Positions 34,900-43,838 are shown, counted from the first letter of the stretch. The stretch: 64,000 nt of DNA from Aquirufa ecclesiirivi (GCF_011250515.1 NZ_JAANOP010000002.1:248001-312000), one strand, 5' to 3'. The notes: generated from the letters alone by a model not told the origin. Made by a program: numbers and translations.

Positions 34900-36138
34900 A
34901 TGAAGAAAATCCCTGGTTTGATCTTCCTGTTTTTATTGATGAATTTCTCCATTATTGGACAGATCATGAATAAAAAATTTAAAAGCGAAGTACAAACCAT
35001 TATTTTAAGTAAATCCGAAGAAAAAACCATCATTACCGATAATCCAGTAATAGACCTAGGTACCCAAGGAAATTATCAAATTTGCTTTGATGATTTAGTG
35101 ATGAAAAACCTGACATATCACCTTCGTGTTATTCATTGTCAGTCTGATTGGAAGCCTTCGAATTTATCCGAAATTGAATATTTACAAGATTTCAATGACA
35201 TTCCTATTCGATCACCCAAAAACTCCTTTGGTACCAAAATCCCCTATTTACATTATCAAATAGGACTACCTAAGGTTCGAATCAGCGGCAATTATATAGC
35301 CATGGTCTACGCTCAAAGAAATAAAAGGGATACCGTATTTACCAAGCGCTTTTCCGTTTATGAAAACGCCATTACTGTGGCAGCAAAAATCTCCTTTGCG
35401 AGGCCTAATCATCTCCGTAATACGCATCAAGCAATTGATTTAACGTTGATTTATCCCAATCAACTCATGTTAAACTCAGACGAAGGAATACAGGTCATTC
35501 TAAGAAAAAATTACCAGACTAAAAATTGGTTGGATAAAATTCCAAGGGCACAAATTAATGGACAAGATAGAAAAATCACCTTTCCGTTCTATGATAATGA
35601 AAATGTGATTCCAGGAGGGAATGAATTCAGGTTAATCAATTTATCTAGTACCCAGCAAAAAATGACTTTTGTCGAGAGTATTCGTCAATATGATGCCTAC
35701 ACTGAAGTGAGTACTCAATTAGAAGTACCTCAAGGAAATTATTCCTATGTCCAAAGGCCTGATTTTGATGGTTCTTTTGTGATTGACCATTATGAAAATG
35801 GAAATTCTAATGTATCATCAGATTATATCTGGTGTATTTTCCAATTAAAAATGGAGGAATTGGCTAATGAACAAATTTATGTGGTGGGTGCTTTTAACCA
35901 ATTTGAAAAAAGCCCCGATAATCTCATGGAATACAATGCTTCCAAACAGATGTATACGAAGAGAATTCGCTTAAAACAGGGAATTTATAACTACCAGTTT
36001 GTAAGTAATAAACCTAATAACATGTTAGAAGGAAATTACTCACAAACTGAAAATACTTATGAGGTACTTGTCTATTTTAGAAAACCTGGAGACCGCCACG
36101 ATTCTTTATTGGGATACAATAAATTATTATTTCCTTAA
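34900..36138 (+). CDS. Type IX secretion system plug protein (DUF5103)
   Basis: A 412-residue exported protein (signal peptide MKKIPGLIFLFLLMNFSIIG) of the DUF5103 family. Family members are the 'Plug' that seals the SprA/Sov translocon of the type IX secretion system. Recognisable elements are PVIDLGTQGNYQICFDDL, TYHLRVIHCQSDWKPSNLSEIEYLQDF, the beta-rich middle, and a C-terminal carbohydrate-binding-like domain with YVVGAFNQF and MYTKRIRLKQGIYNYQFV. Its presence implies the strain has a T9SS, since the plug has no known other use. It begins one base after the ABC-F stop and overlaps convergent ychF by four bases. Confidence 0.88.
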   Translation: MKKIPGLIFLFLLMNFSIIGQIMNKKFKSEVQTIILSKSEEKTIITDNPVIDLGTQGNYQICFDDLVMKNLTYHLRVIHCQSDWKPSNLSEIEYLQDFNDIPIRSPKNSFGTKIPYLHYQIGLPKVRISGNYIAMVYAQRNKRDTVFTKRFSVYENAITVAAKISFARPNHLRNTHQAIDLTLIYPNQLMLNSDEGIQVILRKNYQTKNWLDKIPRAQINGQDRKITFPFYDNENVIPGGNEFRLINLSSTQQKMTFVESIRQYDAYTEVSTQLEVPQGNYSYVQRPDFDGSFVIDHYENGNSNVSSDYIWCIFQLKMEELANEQIYVVGAFNQFEKSPDNLMEYNASKQMYTKRIRLKQGIYNYQFVSNKPNNMLEGNYSQTENTYEVLVYFRKPGDRHDSLLGYNKLLFP

Positions 36139-37238
36139 ACATTAAATCTAAAGTGCATGATATCGCCATCTTGTACGACATATTCTTTGCCTTCTACACT
36201 CATCTTTCCAGCTTCTTTACAAGCAAGTTCTGTTTTTAAGGCCTCATAATCAACCAATTTAATTACTTCAGCACGAATAAAGCCTTTTTCAAAATCGGTA
36301 TGTATCACACCCGCTGCTTGTGGAGCCTTCCACCCTTTTTGGATAGTCCAGGCACGTACTTCTTGCACACCAGCCGTGAAATAGGTAATCAGATTCAATA
36401 AATAATAAGAACTACGAATCAATTTACTTAAGCCAGATTCTGTAAGGCCATATTCACCCAAAAACATAGCTCTTTCATCCAAATCTTCGATTTCAGCAAT
36501 CTGAGCTTCTAAAGCAGCACAAACCACGATTACTTCAGCGTTTTCGGCTTGCACATTGGATCTTAATTGATCTACATATTCATTACCTCCTTGTGCTAGC
36601 GCGGACTCATCCACATTAGCTACATAAATAACAGGCTTATCTGTAAGCAAATATAAATCTCCAATCGCAGCAGCTCTTAATTCTGGATCCATAACTACAG
36701 TACGAGCAGATTTCCCTGCTTCTAAGGTCGCTTTAAATTGCTGTAAGGCTGCCAATTCTTGTCTAGCCTTGGCATCACCAGCTTTTGCTGCTCTTTCTGT
36801 TTTAGATATCTTTTTGTCTACTGATTCTAAATCCTTCAACTGCAATTCCATATCAATGATTTCTTTGTCACTAACAGGATTGACACGTCCTTCTACGTGC
36901 ACAATATTTTCATCGACAAAACAACGTACCACATGAATAATAGCATCTACTTCACGGATATTAGCTAAAAACTTATTTCCTAAACCTGCTCCTTGTGATG
37001 CACCTTTCACCAACCCTGCAATATCTGTAAACTCGATCACAGTAGGTAAAACACGTTGAGGCTTGACTAAAGCCTCTAAAATAGATAAACGATCATCTGG
37101 TACGGTGACAATACCCACGTTGGGTTCTATCGTACAAAAAGGGTAATTGGCTGCTTCTGCTTTATTAGAAGAAATAGCACTAAATAAAGTTGACTTGCCT
37201 ACATTAGGTAAACCGACAATTCCACACGTTAATCCCAT
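36135..37238 (-). CDS. ychF: Redox-regulated ATPase YchF
   Basis: YchF/Ola1 is an Obg-related P-loop NTPase that prefers ATP and is linked to ribosomes and oxidative stress. The P-loop is GLPNVGKSTLFSAI (about 8-21), switch II is DIAGLVKGASQGAGLGNKFL (about 72-91), and the altered specificity motif reads YVANVDESAL in place of the NKxD of GTPases. The TGS domain near the C-terminus shows LITYFTAGVQEVRAWTIQ and HTDFEKGFIRAEV. The 367 residues are normal. A hairpin at 37280-37310 separates it from the upstream DUF3276 gene. Confidence 0.96.
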   Translation of the reverse strand: MGLTCGIVGLPNVGKSTLFSAISSNKAEAANYPFCTIEPNVGIVTVPDDRLSILEALVKPQRVLPTVIEFTDIAGLVKGASQGAGLGNKFLANIREVDAIIHVVRCFVDENIVHVEGRVNPVSDKEIIDMELQLKDLESVDKKISKTERAAKAGDAKARQELAALQQFKATLEAGKSARTVVMDPELRAAAIGDLYLLTDKPVIYVANVDESALAQGGNEYVDQLRSNVQAENAEVIVVCAALEAQIAEIEDLDERAMFLGEYGLTESGLSKLIRSSYYLLNLITYFTAGVQEVRAWTIQKGWKAPQAAGVIHTDFEKGFIRAEVIKLVDYEALKTELACKEAGKMSVEGKEYVVQDGDIMHFRFNV

Positions 37239-37279
37239 AGCTTATTTAAAATGAAGCGCAAAAATACGCTTAAAAATTA

Positions 37280-37309
37280 AAAAAGCCCCTGTTTGTACAG
37301 CGGCTTTTT
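37280..37309 (-). terminator. Intrinsic terminator after the DUF3276 gene
   Basis: AAAAAGCC (37280-37287) pairs with GGCTTTTT (37302-37309). An inner CTGT/ACAG stem closes a TTGT loop, with one C-C mismatch between the two stems. Minus-strand transcripts leaving the DUF3276 gene at 37329 run into the hairpin and then a T-rich run. The flanking A and T runs make it near symmetrical, so it could work in both directions. Confidence 0.8.
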
Positions 37310-37328
37310 AGTAAATAGTAAGTATTTT

Positions 37329-37646
37329 TTATTCCCACTTTAAATCTGAACCTCCAAACTCATCTTCATCGCGGTTGAATTGTGTAAAATCAACATCGGG
37401 CATTAATTCTGTCTTCACATGATCCACTGCTTCTTTCAATCCATCCATGAATTTATCGAAATCCTCTTTGTAAAGGAACATTTTGTGCTTTTCATACACA
37501 AACCCATCTTCTTTCTGGTGACGGCGACTTTCTGTTATTGTAATGTAATAATCTTGTGAACGAGTTGATTTAACATCAAAAAAATAAGTTCTTTTACCCG
37601 CACGAATTCTTTTTGAAAACAATTCTTCTCTGTCTCTTTCTTCCAC
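37329..37646 (-). CDS. DUF3276 (PUR-alpha-like) nucleic acid-binding protein
   Basis: A 105-residue single-domain protein of the DUF3276 family, the bacterial version of the PUR-alpha repeat that binds single-stranded nucleic acids. Recognisable sequence: LFSKRIRAGKRTYFFDVKSTRSQDYYITITESRR (about 9-42) and MFLYKEDFDKFMDGL, followed by an acidic tail ending DLKWE. Its role in Bacteroidota is not known; RNA or ssDNA binding is inferred from the fold. It has its own terminator and is divergent from rlpA. The shared upstream region contains a 20-base palindrome. Confidence 0.9.
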   Translation of the reverse strand: MEERDREELFSKRIRAGKRTYFFDVKSTRSQDYYITITESRRHQKEDGFVYEKHKMFLYKEDFDKFMDGLKEAVDHVKTELMPDVDFTQFNRDEDEFGGSDLKWE

Positions 37647-37729
37647 TTTAAATAAGTATTTAAGTTTTACAATGCGTAAATCTACTATTTATTCTTAATC
37701 ACTCAAAAAATATATAGGAAATTTACTAT

Positions 37730-37749
37730 CAAAAAATGAGCATTTTTTG
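37730..37749. promoter_or_regulatory. 20-base palindrome in the divergent DUF3276/rlpA region
   Basis: CAAAAAATG (37730-37738) and CATTTTTTG (37741-37749) form a perfect inverted repeat with a 2-base centre AG. It lies 84 bases from the DUF3276 start and 74 from the rlpA start. The symmetry and location suit an operator, though the AT-rich background raises the chance of coincidence. Confidence 0.35.
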
Positions 37750-37822
37750 CACAAAAAACAGATTATCTTAAATTATAAGTATAAAAATTACACAATAAGC
37801 AGGTAATTTGATAAGTTGCATC

Positions 37823-38422
37823 ATGACTTCGTATAAGATCATACTATTTACCCTAATCTATCTCTTCATTTTCCCGGTCCAGGCACAAAACCTGGGAGAT
37901 GAAAGTTATGGTATTGCATCTTATTATTCACTTAACTTTTACAATAAAAAAACGGCGAACCAAGAGGTATTAAATAGAAAAGAATACACCGCGGCTCATC
38001 GAATTTTTCCATTCAACACCTTAGTAGAGGTTACTAATTTATACAATAAAAAATCAGTCATAGTTCGTATTAATGACCGAGGTCCGTATAAATCAGGACG
38101 AATCATTGATTTGACAGAAATTAGTGCTAAAAAGCTAAATATTAGGAATATAGGTATATCCAAAGTTCGTTTAAAAATCATTGGATTTGAAAATGAACAA
38201 ATGCTTATTCCATACCAGCATTTGGAAATGGAAACAGGCCCCAAATTCAGTTCTAAATATTACCAGAAAACACGACTTAAATACAATAAAAAATACCGCC
38301 TAAAAAGACATATTCGCCATCGTTCTTACTTAGTTAAAGGTAAAAAGAAAGGTACTGTGAATAAGAAACGTAAAAAGAAAATTAGTTATGCTAAGAAAAG
38401 TAGCAGAAGAACAAGCAAGTAA
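37823..38422 (+). CDS. rlpA: Septal ring lytic transglycosylase RlpA family protein
   Basis: A 199-residue exported protein. The start is the ATG at 37823, giving the signal peptide MTSYKIILFTLIYLFIFPVQAQ; an upstream TTG is not needed. The double-psi beta-barrel domain carries the RlpA motifs GIASYYS, AAHRIFPFNTLVEVTN, VRINDRGPY and GRIIDLTEISAKKL. There is no SPOR domain. The last 50 residues form a very basic tail (YNKKYRLKRHIRHRSYL, KKRKKKISYAKKSSRRTSK), unusual for the family, which might bind peptidoglycan, LPS or DNA. The gene overlaps the DUF58 gene by 35 bases in a different frame, so the tail is partly encoded over the DUF58 start. Confidence 0.85.
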   Translation: MTSYKIILFTLIYLFIFPVQAQNLGDESYGIASYYSLNFYNKKTANQEVLNRKEYTAAHRIFPFNTLVEVTNLYNKKSVIVRINDRGPYKSGRIIDLTEISAKKLNIRNIGISKVRLKIIGFENEQMLIPYQHLEMETGPKFSSKYYQKTRLKYNKKYRLKRHIRHRSYLVKGKKKGTVNKKRKKKISYAKKSSRRTSK

Positions 38423-39272
38423 TTCCTTGTCCATCCTAGCAGAAGAAATCAGCCAAGAGCTATACCATGGAAAACATCGGAGTGCCTTTCATGGATATTC
38501 CTCTGAATTTAAAGAATATAAAGCATATCAAACGGGTGATAATTTAAAGCAAGTAGACTGGAAGTTATACGGGAGAACCGATAAGCTATTTACTAAGCAC
38601 TTTCATGATGAATCAAATATCAGTGCTTACTTTTTCATTGACTTATCATCCTCCATGTTTTTCCCAAGGGAAAACCTTGAAAAAATTAATAAATCCATCC
38701 AAATCATCGCCGTTTTATGTAAGATTTTACAAAAGCAAAGAGACAAATTTGGAATCCTGGGTATTTCCAATGAACTACTTTGGGAAAGTCCGTTATCCAA
38801 TACCAAAGGGCATTTACATGAAATTTATACGCAGCTAGAAGATTTGGTACAAAGGGAATCCTTGGAAAAAATCAGTCAACTCCCTATTATTTTATCCAAT
38901 AAGGTAGCTGCGATTGGCCAAAGAAAGATTGTTTTCATACTAACTGACCTACTTTTCAACGATCAAGACTATGCCTTATTTTTACAGAGTCTATCGGAAA
39001 TAAAAGCAAATAAAAATAGTATTAAAATCCTGCACGTTTGGGATCAAAGTGAAAGACAACAAGATTCAGCATTGGGAAGTATTTTACAATACAAAGACAT
39101 AGAAACGAATCAAGTTCTTTCTTTACCGATTGAAGAGTGGAATCAATTACAAGTAAAACAACAAAGTGTCTTTATTGACCAGCGAATCAATCCACTACTT
39201 AGCAAAGGCTACCAGTATCATTCTTTATGTGTGAATGATAGCCTTTTTGAGCTTTTACGACAAATTATTTAA
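38388..39272 (+). CDS. DUF58 domain-containing protein
   Basis: A 294-residue DUF58 protein, a family often found with MoxR ATPases and BatA-type VWA proteins. The DUF58 signature is EFKEYKAYQTGDNLKQVDWKLYGRTDKLFTKHFHDE (about 44-79). A VWA-like fold follows: AYFFIDLSSSMFF has the DxSxS MIDAS pattern, and IVFILTDLLFND the second loop. No membrane segment is seen. It starts at the ATG at 38388 inside the end of rlpA. Its usual partners are not adjacent here; the VWA membrane protein at 20497-22311 is a distant relative of the typical partners. Confidence 0.88.
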   Translation: MLRKVAEEQASNSLSILAEEISQELYHGKHRSAFHGYSSEFKEYKAYQTGDNLKQVDWKLYGRTDKLFTKHFHDESNISAYFFIDLSSSMFFPRENLEKINKSIQIIAVLCKILQKQRDKFGILGISNELLWESPLSNTKGHLHEIYTQLEDLVQRESLEKISQLPIILSNKVAAIGQRKIVFILTDLLFNDQDYALFLQSLSEIKANKNSIKILHVWDQSERQQDSALGSILQYKDIETNQVLSLPIEEWNQLQVKQQSVFIDQRINPLLSKGYQYHSLCVNDSLFELLRQII

Positions 39273-40716
39273 TACCTAGCTCTTTTTGACGGTTTTCATA
39301 GAATGAGATAAAATCTTGGATTTTATCCGTTGGAATCTTCTTCCCTATAATTCGCTTATTTTTATCTAATATGTAGATAATGGGAGTCGAGTAAATATCA
39401 AATGTTTTAAGAAAATCGGTATAATATTCTTCTTTACCTGTTTTAGCATTTAGATGAATATCTACTCCGTTATAGATGGATTCCATTTTGAACTCTTTGA
39501 TAAAATCAATCCATTGTTGCTTATTTCGTGCAATGGAAGTGGCCAAAACTGAAATTTTCTTAGATTTAAAATAGTTAGCTTGAGCCATCAATTTAGGCGT
39601 TTCTTCTTTACAGTGACTGCAATCTGGATCATAAAAATACACCAAGGTATATTCTCCAGGTATGGAGGAAGTAGTTAATCGTTTACCAGTAGGATCGGAT
39701 AAATACAACTCGGGAATTCGCTTACCGATTAATAATGGTTTTAAAACTTTGATTCGATCTCTCATTTGACGAACGGTGGTCGTATCCCATAAAGCGGCTT
39801 CACCTACATAGTATTTTTCACCCATGTGGGCGAATGCAGCATCCGTACCAACAATGTTAGAGGTCTCATACGTACTAGAAATCTTATAGATGACGTATCG
39901 TCTGACATCCCTATTTTTAATCTTGGTCAACAGAATATCGGCATCTTTAATGATGGAATCAGGCTGTTGAACCACTAAATCCTCAAAATACTTTTCTAGT
40001 TTTCTCTGTAAAAATGGGGTACGAATGAAACGCTCGTCGTTTAAATCAAGGTTATCAAAGAAATGTTTTTTGTAATAAGTAAACTGATATTGGAAAAACT
40101 CGGTACTATCTTTTGAAGTACTAATTTTCTTTTTGAAAGGAGGAATTTCTGGTTCAAATGTGGCCTTTACTAATTTAGACACAAATAATTGTTTATTTTT
40201 CTCAAACCAGGATTGCTGGAATTGAACAATTTCTTTTCGAACCAAAGCAATTTGAGAAGGGTCTTTTTTCTCCATTTCCAATTTCCTTAAATCCACATAT
40301 CGTTTTCCCATTTCCTTTTGAAATCCGAAAAATGCTTCGTTTTCTACCGAACTTTGAAATTTCATGTGATTAATTGGATCCAATGTATCCGTTTCAAAGG
40401 AAAAATTGGTGTTCCCAAGTATGACATCTAAGTATTTATTTTTGGAAAAACTTATTAAATACAGACCTTTAGGTAATTCTTCTTTTCCTTGAAATACAAA
40501 GTTACCTTGTGCATCTGCTTGTGCTGTATCTTTAATCACCTGTTGAGTAGAGCCAAAATAATGGGCTAAATAGATTTCTCCGTGGGTAATACCATGTATC
40601 TTACCTTTAATTAAAAAACCTGCTGGAGTAGTGGCTGGGGGGGTTGTCTTTTTTACTTGGGCGATTGATCCAAATACGCTTAACATGATGCTACATGCCA
40701 AAAAAAATACTTTCAT
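39265..40716 (-). CDS. Thioredoxin-fold protein with DUF4369 and DUF5106 domains
   Basis: A 483-residue exported protein (signal peptide MKVFFLACSIMLSVFGSIAQ). A DUF4369-like beta domain (GFLIKGKIHGITHGEIYLAHYFG, about 33-130) is followed by a helical DUF5106-like domain (about 140-320) and a C-terminal redoxin/TlpA domain (about 330-483). The redox motif is CSHC in YFYDPDCSHCKEETP, and the cis-proline region is STPIIYILDKNKRIIGKK. It probably acts as a periplasmic thiol-disulphide reductant, as TlpA or ResA does. Domain combinations of this kind are common in Bacteroidota. It overlaps the convergent DUF58 gene by eight bases. Confidence 0.88.
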   Translation of the reverse strand: MKVFFLACSIMLSVFGSIAQVKKTTPPATTPAGFLIKGKIHGITHGEIYLAHYFGSTQQVIKDTAQADAQGNFVFQGKEELPKGLYLISFSKNKYLDVILGNTNFSFETDTLDPINHMKFQSSVENEAFFGFQKEMGKRYVDLRKLEMEKKDPSQIALVRKEIVQFQQSWFEKNKQLFVSKLVKATFEPEIPPFKKKISTSKDSTEFFQYQFTYYKKHFFDNLDLNDERFIRTPFLQRKLEKYFEDLVVQQPDSIIKDADILLTKIKNRDVRRYVIYKISSTYETSNIVGTDAAFAHMGEKYYVGEAALWDTTTVRQMRDRIKVLKPLLIGKRIPELYLSDPTGKRLTTSSIPGEYTLVYFYDPDCSHCKEETPKLMAQANYFKSKKISVLATSIARNKQQWIDFIKEFKMESIYNGVDIHLNAKTGKEEYYTDFLKTFDIYSTPIIYILDKNKRIIGKKIPTDKIQDFISFYENRQKELGIK

Positions 40717-40757
40717 ATATTTAATTAAATTTACAGGCTAACGAATATAAAATTACA

Positions 40758-41534
40758 ATGTTTTACATACTATCTAAAATATTAGACATCTTACTTTCTC
40801 CAACAGTTTGGATATTAATCCCTTTGGCGATCGCTTTGATGTTAAAAAAAGTTAAACAGATAAAAATTGCTGTATTGTGCTCAATTTTCATTCTATTTTT
40901 AATGACCAATGCCACTGTTTGTAATTATTTTCTTCAACGTTGGGAAATAGATACACCAGACATTGGGAATGGAAAATCGTATACTTGGGGAATTCTTTTA
41001 ACGGGCGGAATGATCAAATACACGGATAGCCATCCTGAACGAATCTCTACAGGTGAAGTAGCTGATCGAATGATGCAAACATTTCAATTGTATCAACAAG
41101 GATCGATCAAAAAAATACTTATTACAGGTGGAAATACAAGTATTTCAAATTTAACCATTGATAATTCTAATGAATCGGTCAATGTGAAACGTCTATTAAT
41201 AAAAATGGGAGTACCTTCTCATGATATATTTATAGAAAACAAAGCAAGAAATACCTTTGAAAATGCTCTATATTCGAGTCAAATGCTAAAAAACTACCTT
41301 GAACACGATACGGTGGTAGTCATTACTTCAGCGATGCACCTAAGACGATCCATCAAGTGTTTTGAAAAGCAAGGATTTAAGATAAGGCCGTATGCTGCTG
41401 ACATATTAAAAAAGGATACACCTCAGGGTATCCTTTCATATTTAAAACCTAGTGAAAAAAGCTTGCAAACAAACTATCAATTACTTCGAGAAATTGTCGG
41501 TATGATTGTTTACAAATTACAAGGATACATCTAA
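40758..41534 (+). CDS. YdcF/ElyC family protein (DUF218)
   Basis: A 258-residue inner-membrane protein with two N-terminal helices (about 10-27 and 34-50) and a DUF218 domain. The domain opens with ILLTGGMIKY, continues with ILITGGNTSIS, and has the family-defining NTFENALYSSQML (about 162-174) and VVVITSAMHLRRSIKCFEKQGF (about 185-206). The relatives ElyC and SanA affect envelope integrity, apparently in lipid-carrier recycling or peptidoglycan supply. The precise reaction is unknown. It overlaps the convergent pfkA by four bases (CTAA). Confidence 0.88.
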   Translation: MFYILSKILDILLSPTVWILIPLAIALMLKKVKQIKIAVLCSIFILFLMTNATVCNYFLQRWEIDTPDIGNGKSYTWGILLTGGMIKYTDSHPERISTGEVADRMMQTFQLYQQGSIKKILITGGNTSISNLTIDNSNESVNVKRLLIKMGVPSHDIFIENKARNTFENALYSSQMLKNYLEHDTVVVITSAMHLRRSIKCFEKQGFKIRPYAADILKKDTPQGILSYLKPSEKSLQTNYQLLREIVGMIVYKLQGYI

Positions 41535-42505
41535 GTAGATAAAATTTCAACCATACGAATCAAATCTTCTGAAACGGGTTTCTTTTTGGTGATGGTATCA
41601 TGGAAAGGGGTATATACCAATTGGTTATTCACAACACCAGCCATCACATTCTTTTCTCCACGTAAAAGCCCTTCCAAAGCACCTAGTCCTAATCTACTAG
41701 CTAGTATACGGTCAGCAGCCGTGGGAACACCACCACGTTGAATATGTCCTAAAGTAGTCACTCGAATATCTAATTCGATTTTCATTTGATCTTTAATCTT
41801 CTGAGCTACTTTTTGTGCATTTCCTTCTTCATCTCCTTCAGCAACAATCACAATGGAAGAAGATTTCGCTTTTGAAAAGCCTTTTTGTAACGTTTCCATG
41901 ACCTCACTTACTGGAGTTAAATTTTCTGGAATCATTACAGCTTCGGCACCACCAGCAATTGCACATTGAATGGCGATATAACCAGAATCACGTCCCATTA
42001 CTTCTATAAAAAACACGCGATCATGTGAATCTGCAGTATCTCTAATTTTATCGATAGCATCTAGTGCTGTATTTACTGCCGTATCATAACCGATGGTGTA
42101 ATCGGTTCCATACAAATCATTATCGATAGTACCTGGAGCACCTACACATGGAATTTTAAATTCATTATAAAATATTTCTGCTCCTGTAAATGTACCGTTA
42201 CCGCCAATTGCAACTAAACCTTCAATTCCTTTGGCCTGCAATTGATCATAGGCTTTCTTACGGCCTTCCGTGGTTAAAAATTCTTTTGACCGAGCTGACT
42301 TTAGGATGGTTCCTCCTCTTTGAATAATGTTACTAACTGATTGTGAATTTAATGGAATAATATCTCCATTAATCATACCATTATATCCCCTTACAATTCC
42401 ATAAACCTCTACTCCATGATAAGCGGCACCTCGCACAATGGCACGAATACAAGAATTCATTCCTGGGGCATCTCCTCCTGATGTATATACTGCTATTTTC
42501 TTCAT
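41531..42505 (-). CDS. pfkA: 6-phosphofructokinase, ATP-dependent
   Basis: PfkA phosphorylates fructose 6-phosphate to fructose 1,6-bisphosphate in glycolysis. The 324-residue protein shows the ATP-binding start TSGGDAPGMNSCIRAIVRGA (about 8-27), AIGGNGTFTGA (about 99-109), the catalytic TIDND in GTIDNDLYGTDYTIGYDTA (about 122-140), MGRDSGYIA and LGHIQRGGVPTAADRILA near 245-262. The ATG at 42505 is the start; the TTG just upstream is unlikely. A well-spaced promoter lies at 42573-42603. Confidence 0.95.
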   Translation of the reverse strand: MKKIAVYTSGGDAPGMNSCIRAIVRGAAYHGVEVYGIVRGYNGMINGDIIPLNSQSVSNIIQRGGTILKSARSKEFLTTEGRKKAYDQLQAKGIEGLVAIGGNGTFTGAEIFYNEFKIPCVGAPGTIDNDLYGTDYTIGYDTAVNTALDAIDKIRDTADSHDRVFFIEVMGRDSGYIAIQCAIAGGAEAVMIPENLTPVSEVMETLQKGFSKAKSSSIVIVAEGDEEGNAQKVAQKIKDQMKIELDIRVTTLGHIQRGGVPTAADRILASRLGLGALEGLLRGEKNVMAGVVNNQLVYTPFHDTITKKKPVSEDLIRMVEILST

Positions 42506-42572
42506 CAAATGTTGTTTTACTAATAAAATGATAAAAACAATCCTAACCTGGATAAATTTTCACTATTAGCTA

Positions 42573-42603
42573 CAAATTTAAGCTTTAAAATGGCTCTCCA
42601 AAA
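42573..42603 (-). promoter_or_regulatory. pfkA: pfkA promoter (Bacteroidota -33/-7)
   Basis: On the minus strand TTTTG (42599-42603) and TAAATTTG (42573-42580) are 18 bases apart, an excellent match to TTTG/TAnnTTTG. Transcription would start near 42566, leaving a leader of about 60 bases. Confidence 0.65.
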
Positions 42604-42672
42604 CACTTAAATTTATTTTTTCGATAAAATTCAAATATAAATTAGCCTTAGTAAATTGCACCTTCAAAAAAT

Positions 42673-43752
42673 ATGTCAATTATGTCTCAAAAATCGAATG
42701 ACTTTCTTTACGAATATTTAAATAATGCATCCCCTACTGGTTTCGAGATGTCGGGACAAAAAATTTGGTTGGATTATTTGAAACCCTACTTAGACGAAAA
42801 AATAATCGATATCTACGGAACTGCTGTGGCCGTAATCAATCCAGGAAAACCATATTCAGTCGTTATAGAGGCTCATGCCGATGAGATTTCATGGTTTGTA
42901 AACTACATCGATGAAAATGGCTACTTGTTTTTACGTAGAAATGGGGGCTCTGATGCCTTGATTGCTCCATCCATGCGTGCCAATATTCATACCAAAGATA
43001 AAGTTATCAAAGGCATTTTTGGTTGGCCTGCCATACATGTGCGTGATACTACGAAAGATAAGGCCCCTACAGTTAGCGATATCTTCATTGATTGTGGTGC
43101 ATCGAATAAGAAAGAGGTGGAAGAAATGGGCATACATGTAGGAACTGTGGTTACTTTTGAGGATGGCCTTATGGAATTAAATGAAAAATATTTAGTTGGT
43201 CGCGCCTTAGACAATCGCATTGGTGGTTATATGATTGCACAGGTTGCCAAACGATTAAAAGATAATAACATCGAATTACCCTTTACCTTATACGTGGTAA
43301 ATGCTGTACAAGAAGAAATTGGACTAAGGGGAGCTGAAATGATTGTGAAGCGTTTAAAACCCGATTTAGCCATCATTACAGACGTAACGCATGATACGCA
43401 ATCACCCATGTATAATAAGAAGACTCAAGGTGATATGGCATGCGGAAAAGGACCTGTGATTTGTTATGGTCCTGCGGTTCAAAATAATGTAAGAGATTTC
43501 ATTATTGACATCGCCAATGAAAATAAAATTGAATTCCAAAGACAAGCTGTTTCTAGATCCACGGGGACCGATACCGATTCCTTTGCTTATGCTACGGAAG
43601 GGGTCGCTTCAGCATTAATTTCCCTACCATTAAAGTATATGCATACTACCGTAGAAATGATCGCTAAATCCGATATGGAAGCAGTCATTGATCTAATTTA
43701 TGCTTGTTTACTGAAGGTAAAAGGAAATGAAGATTTTAGATACTTTAGTTAG
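42673..43752 (+). CDS. M42 family metallopeptidase
   Basis: A 359-residue co-catalytic zinc aminopeptidase of the M42 (glutamyl aminopeptidase/endoglucanase-like) family, which forms large tetrahedral assemblies and degrades peptides in the cytoplasm. Metal ligands and catalytic residues are in IEAHADEISW (about 57-66), GRALDNRIGGY (about 176-186), VQEEIGLRGAEM (about 213-224), AIITDVTHDTQSP (about 235-247) and MHTTVEMI near 330. The ATG at 42673 is used; an ATG three codons later is possible. The gene is followed by a heptanucleotide repeat region before the convergent S9 peptidase gene. Confidence 0.93.
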   Translation: MSIMSQKSNDFLYEYLNNASPTGFEMSGQKIWLDYLKPYLDEKIIDIYGTAVAVINPGKPYSVVIEAHADEISWFVNYIDENGYLFLRRNGGSDALIAPSMRANIHTKDKVIKGIFGWPAIHVRDTTKDKAPTVSDIFIDCGASNKKEVEEMGIHVGTVVTFEDGLMELNEKYLVGRALDNRIGGYMIAQVAKRLKDNNIELPFTLYVVNAVQEEIGLRGAEMIVKRLKPDLAIITDVTHDTQSPMYNKKTQGDMACGKGPVICYGPAVQNNVRDFIIDIANENKIEFQRQAVSRSTGTDTDSFAYATEGVASALISLPLKYMHTTVEMIAKSDMEAVIDLIYACLLKVKGNEDFRYFS

Positions 43753-43758
43753 GAATTA

Positions 43759-43838
43759 AGAATGTAGAATGTAAAATGAAGAATTAATTGGCTATTCTAC
43801 ATGCTACATTCTACATTCTACATTCTACATTCTACATT
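43759..43838. repeat. Heptanucleotide repeat tract with inverted partner between two convergent genes
   Basis: Five perfect tandem copies of CTACATT occupy 43804-43838, the last running into the S9 peptidase stop codon. About 40 bases earlier the reverse complement appears in degenerate form, with AATGTAG followed by AATGTAA and AATGAAG. The two arms could fold into a long, slippery hairpin that would end transcription in either direction. It fills nearly the whole 85-base gap. No coding potential. Confidence 0.8.

Noticed and set aside
43804-43838. CRISPR-like array
   Set aside because: Units are 7 bases with no spacers and no cas genes nearby; it is a simple tandem repeat.
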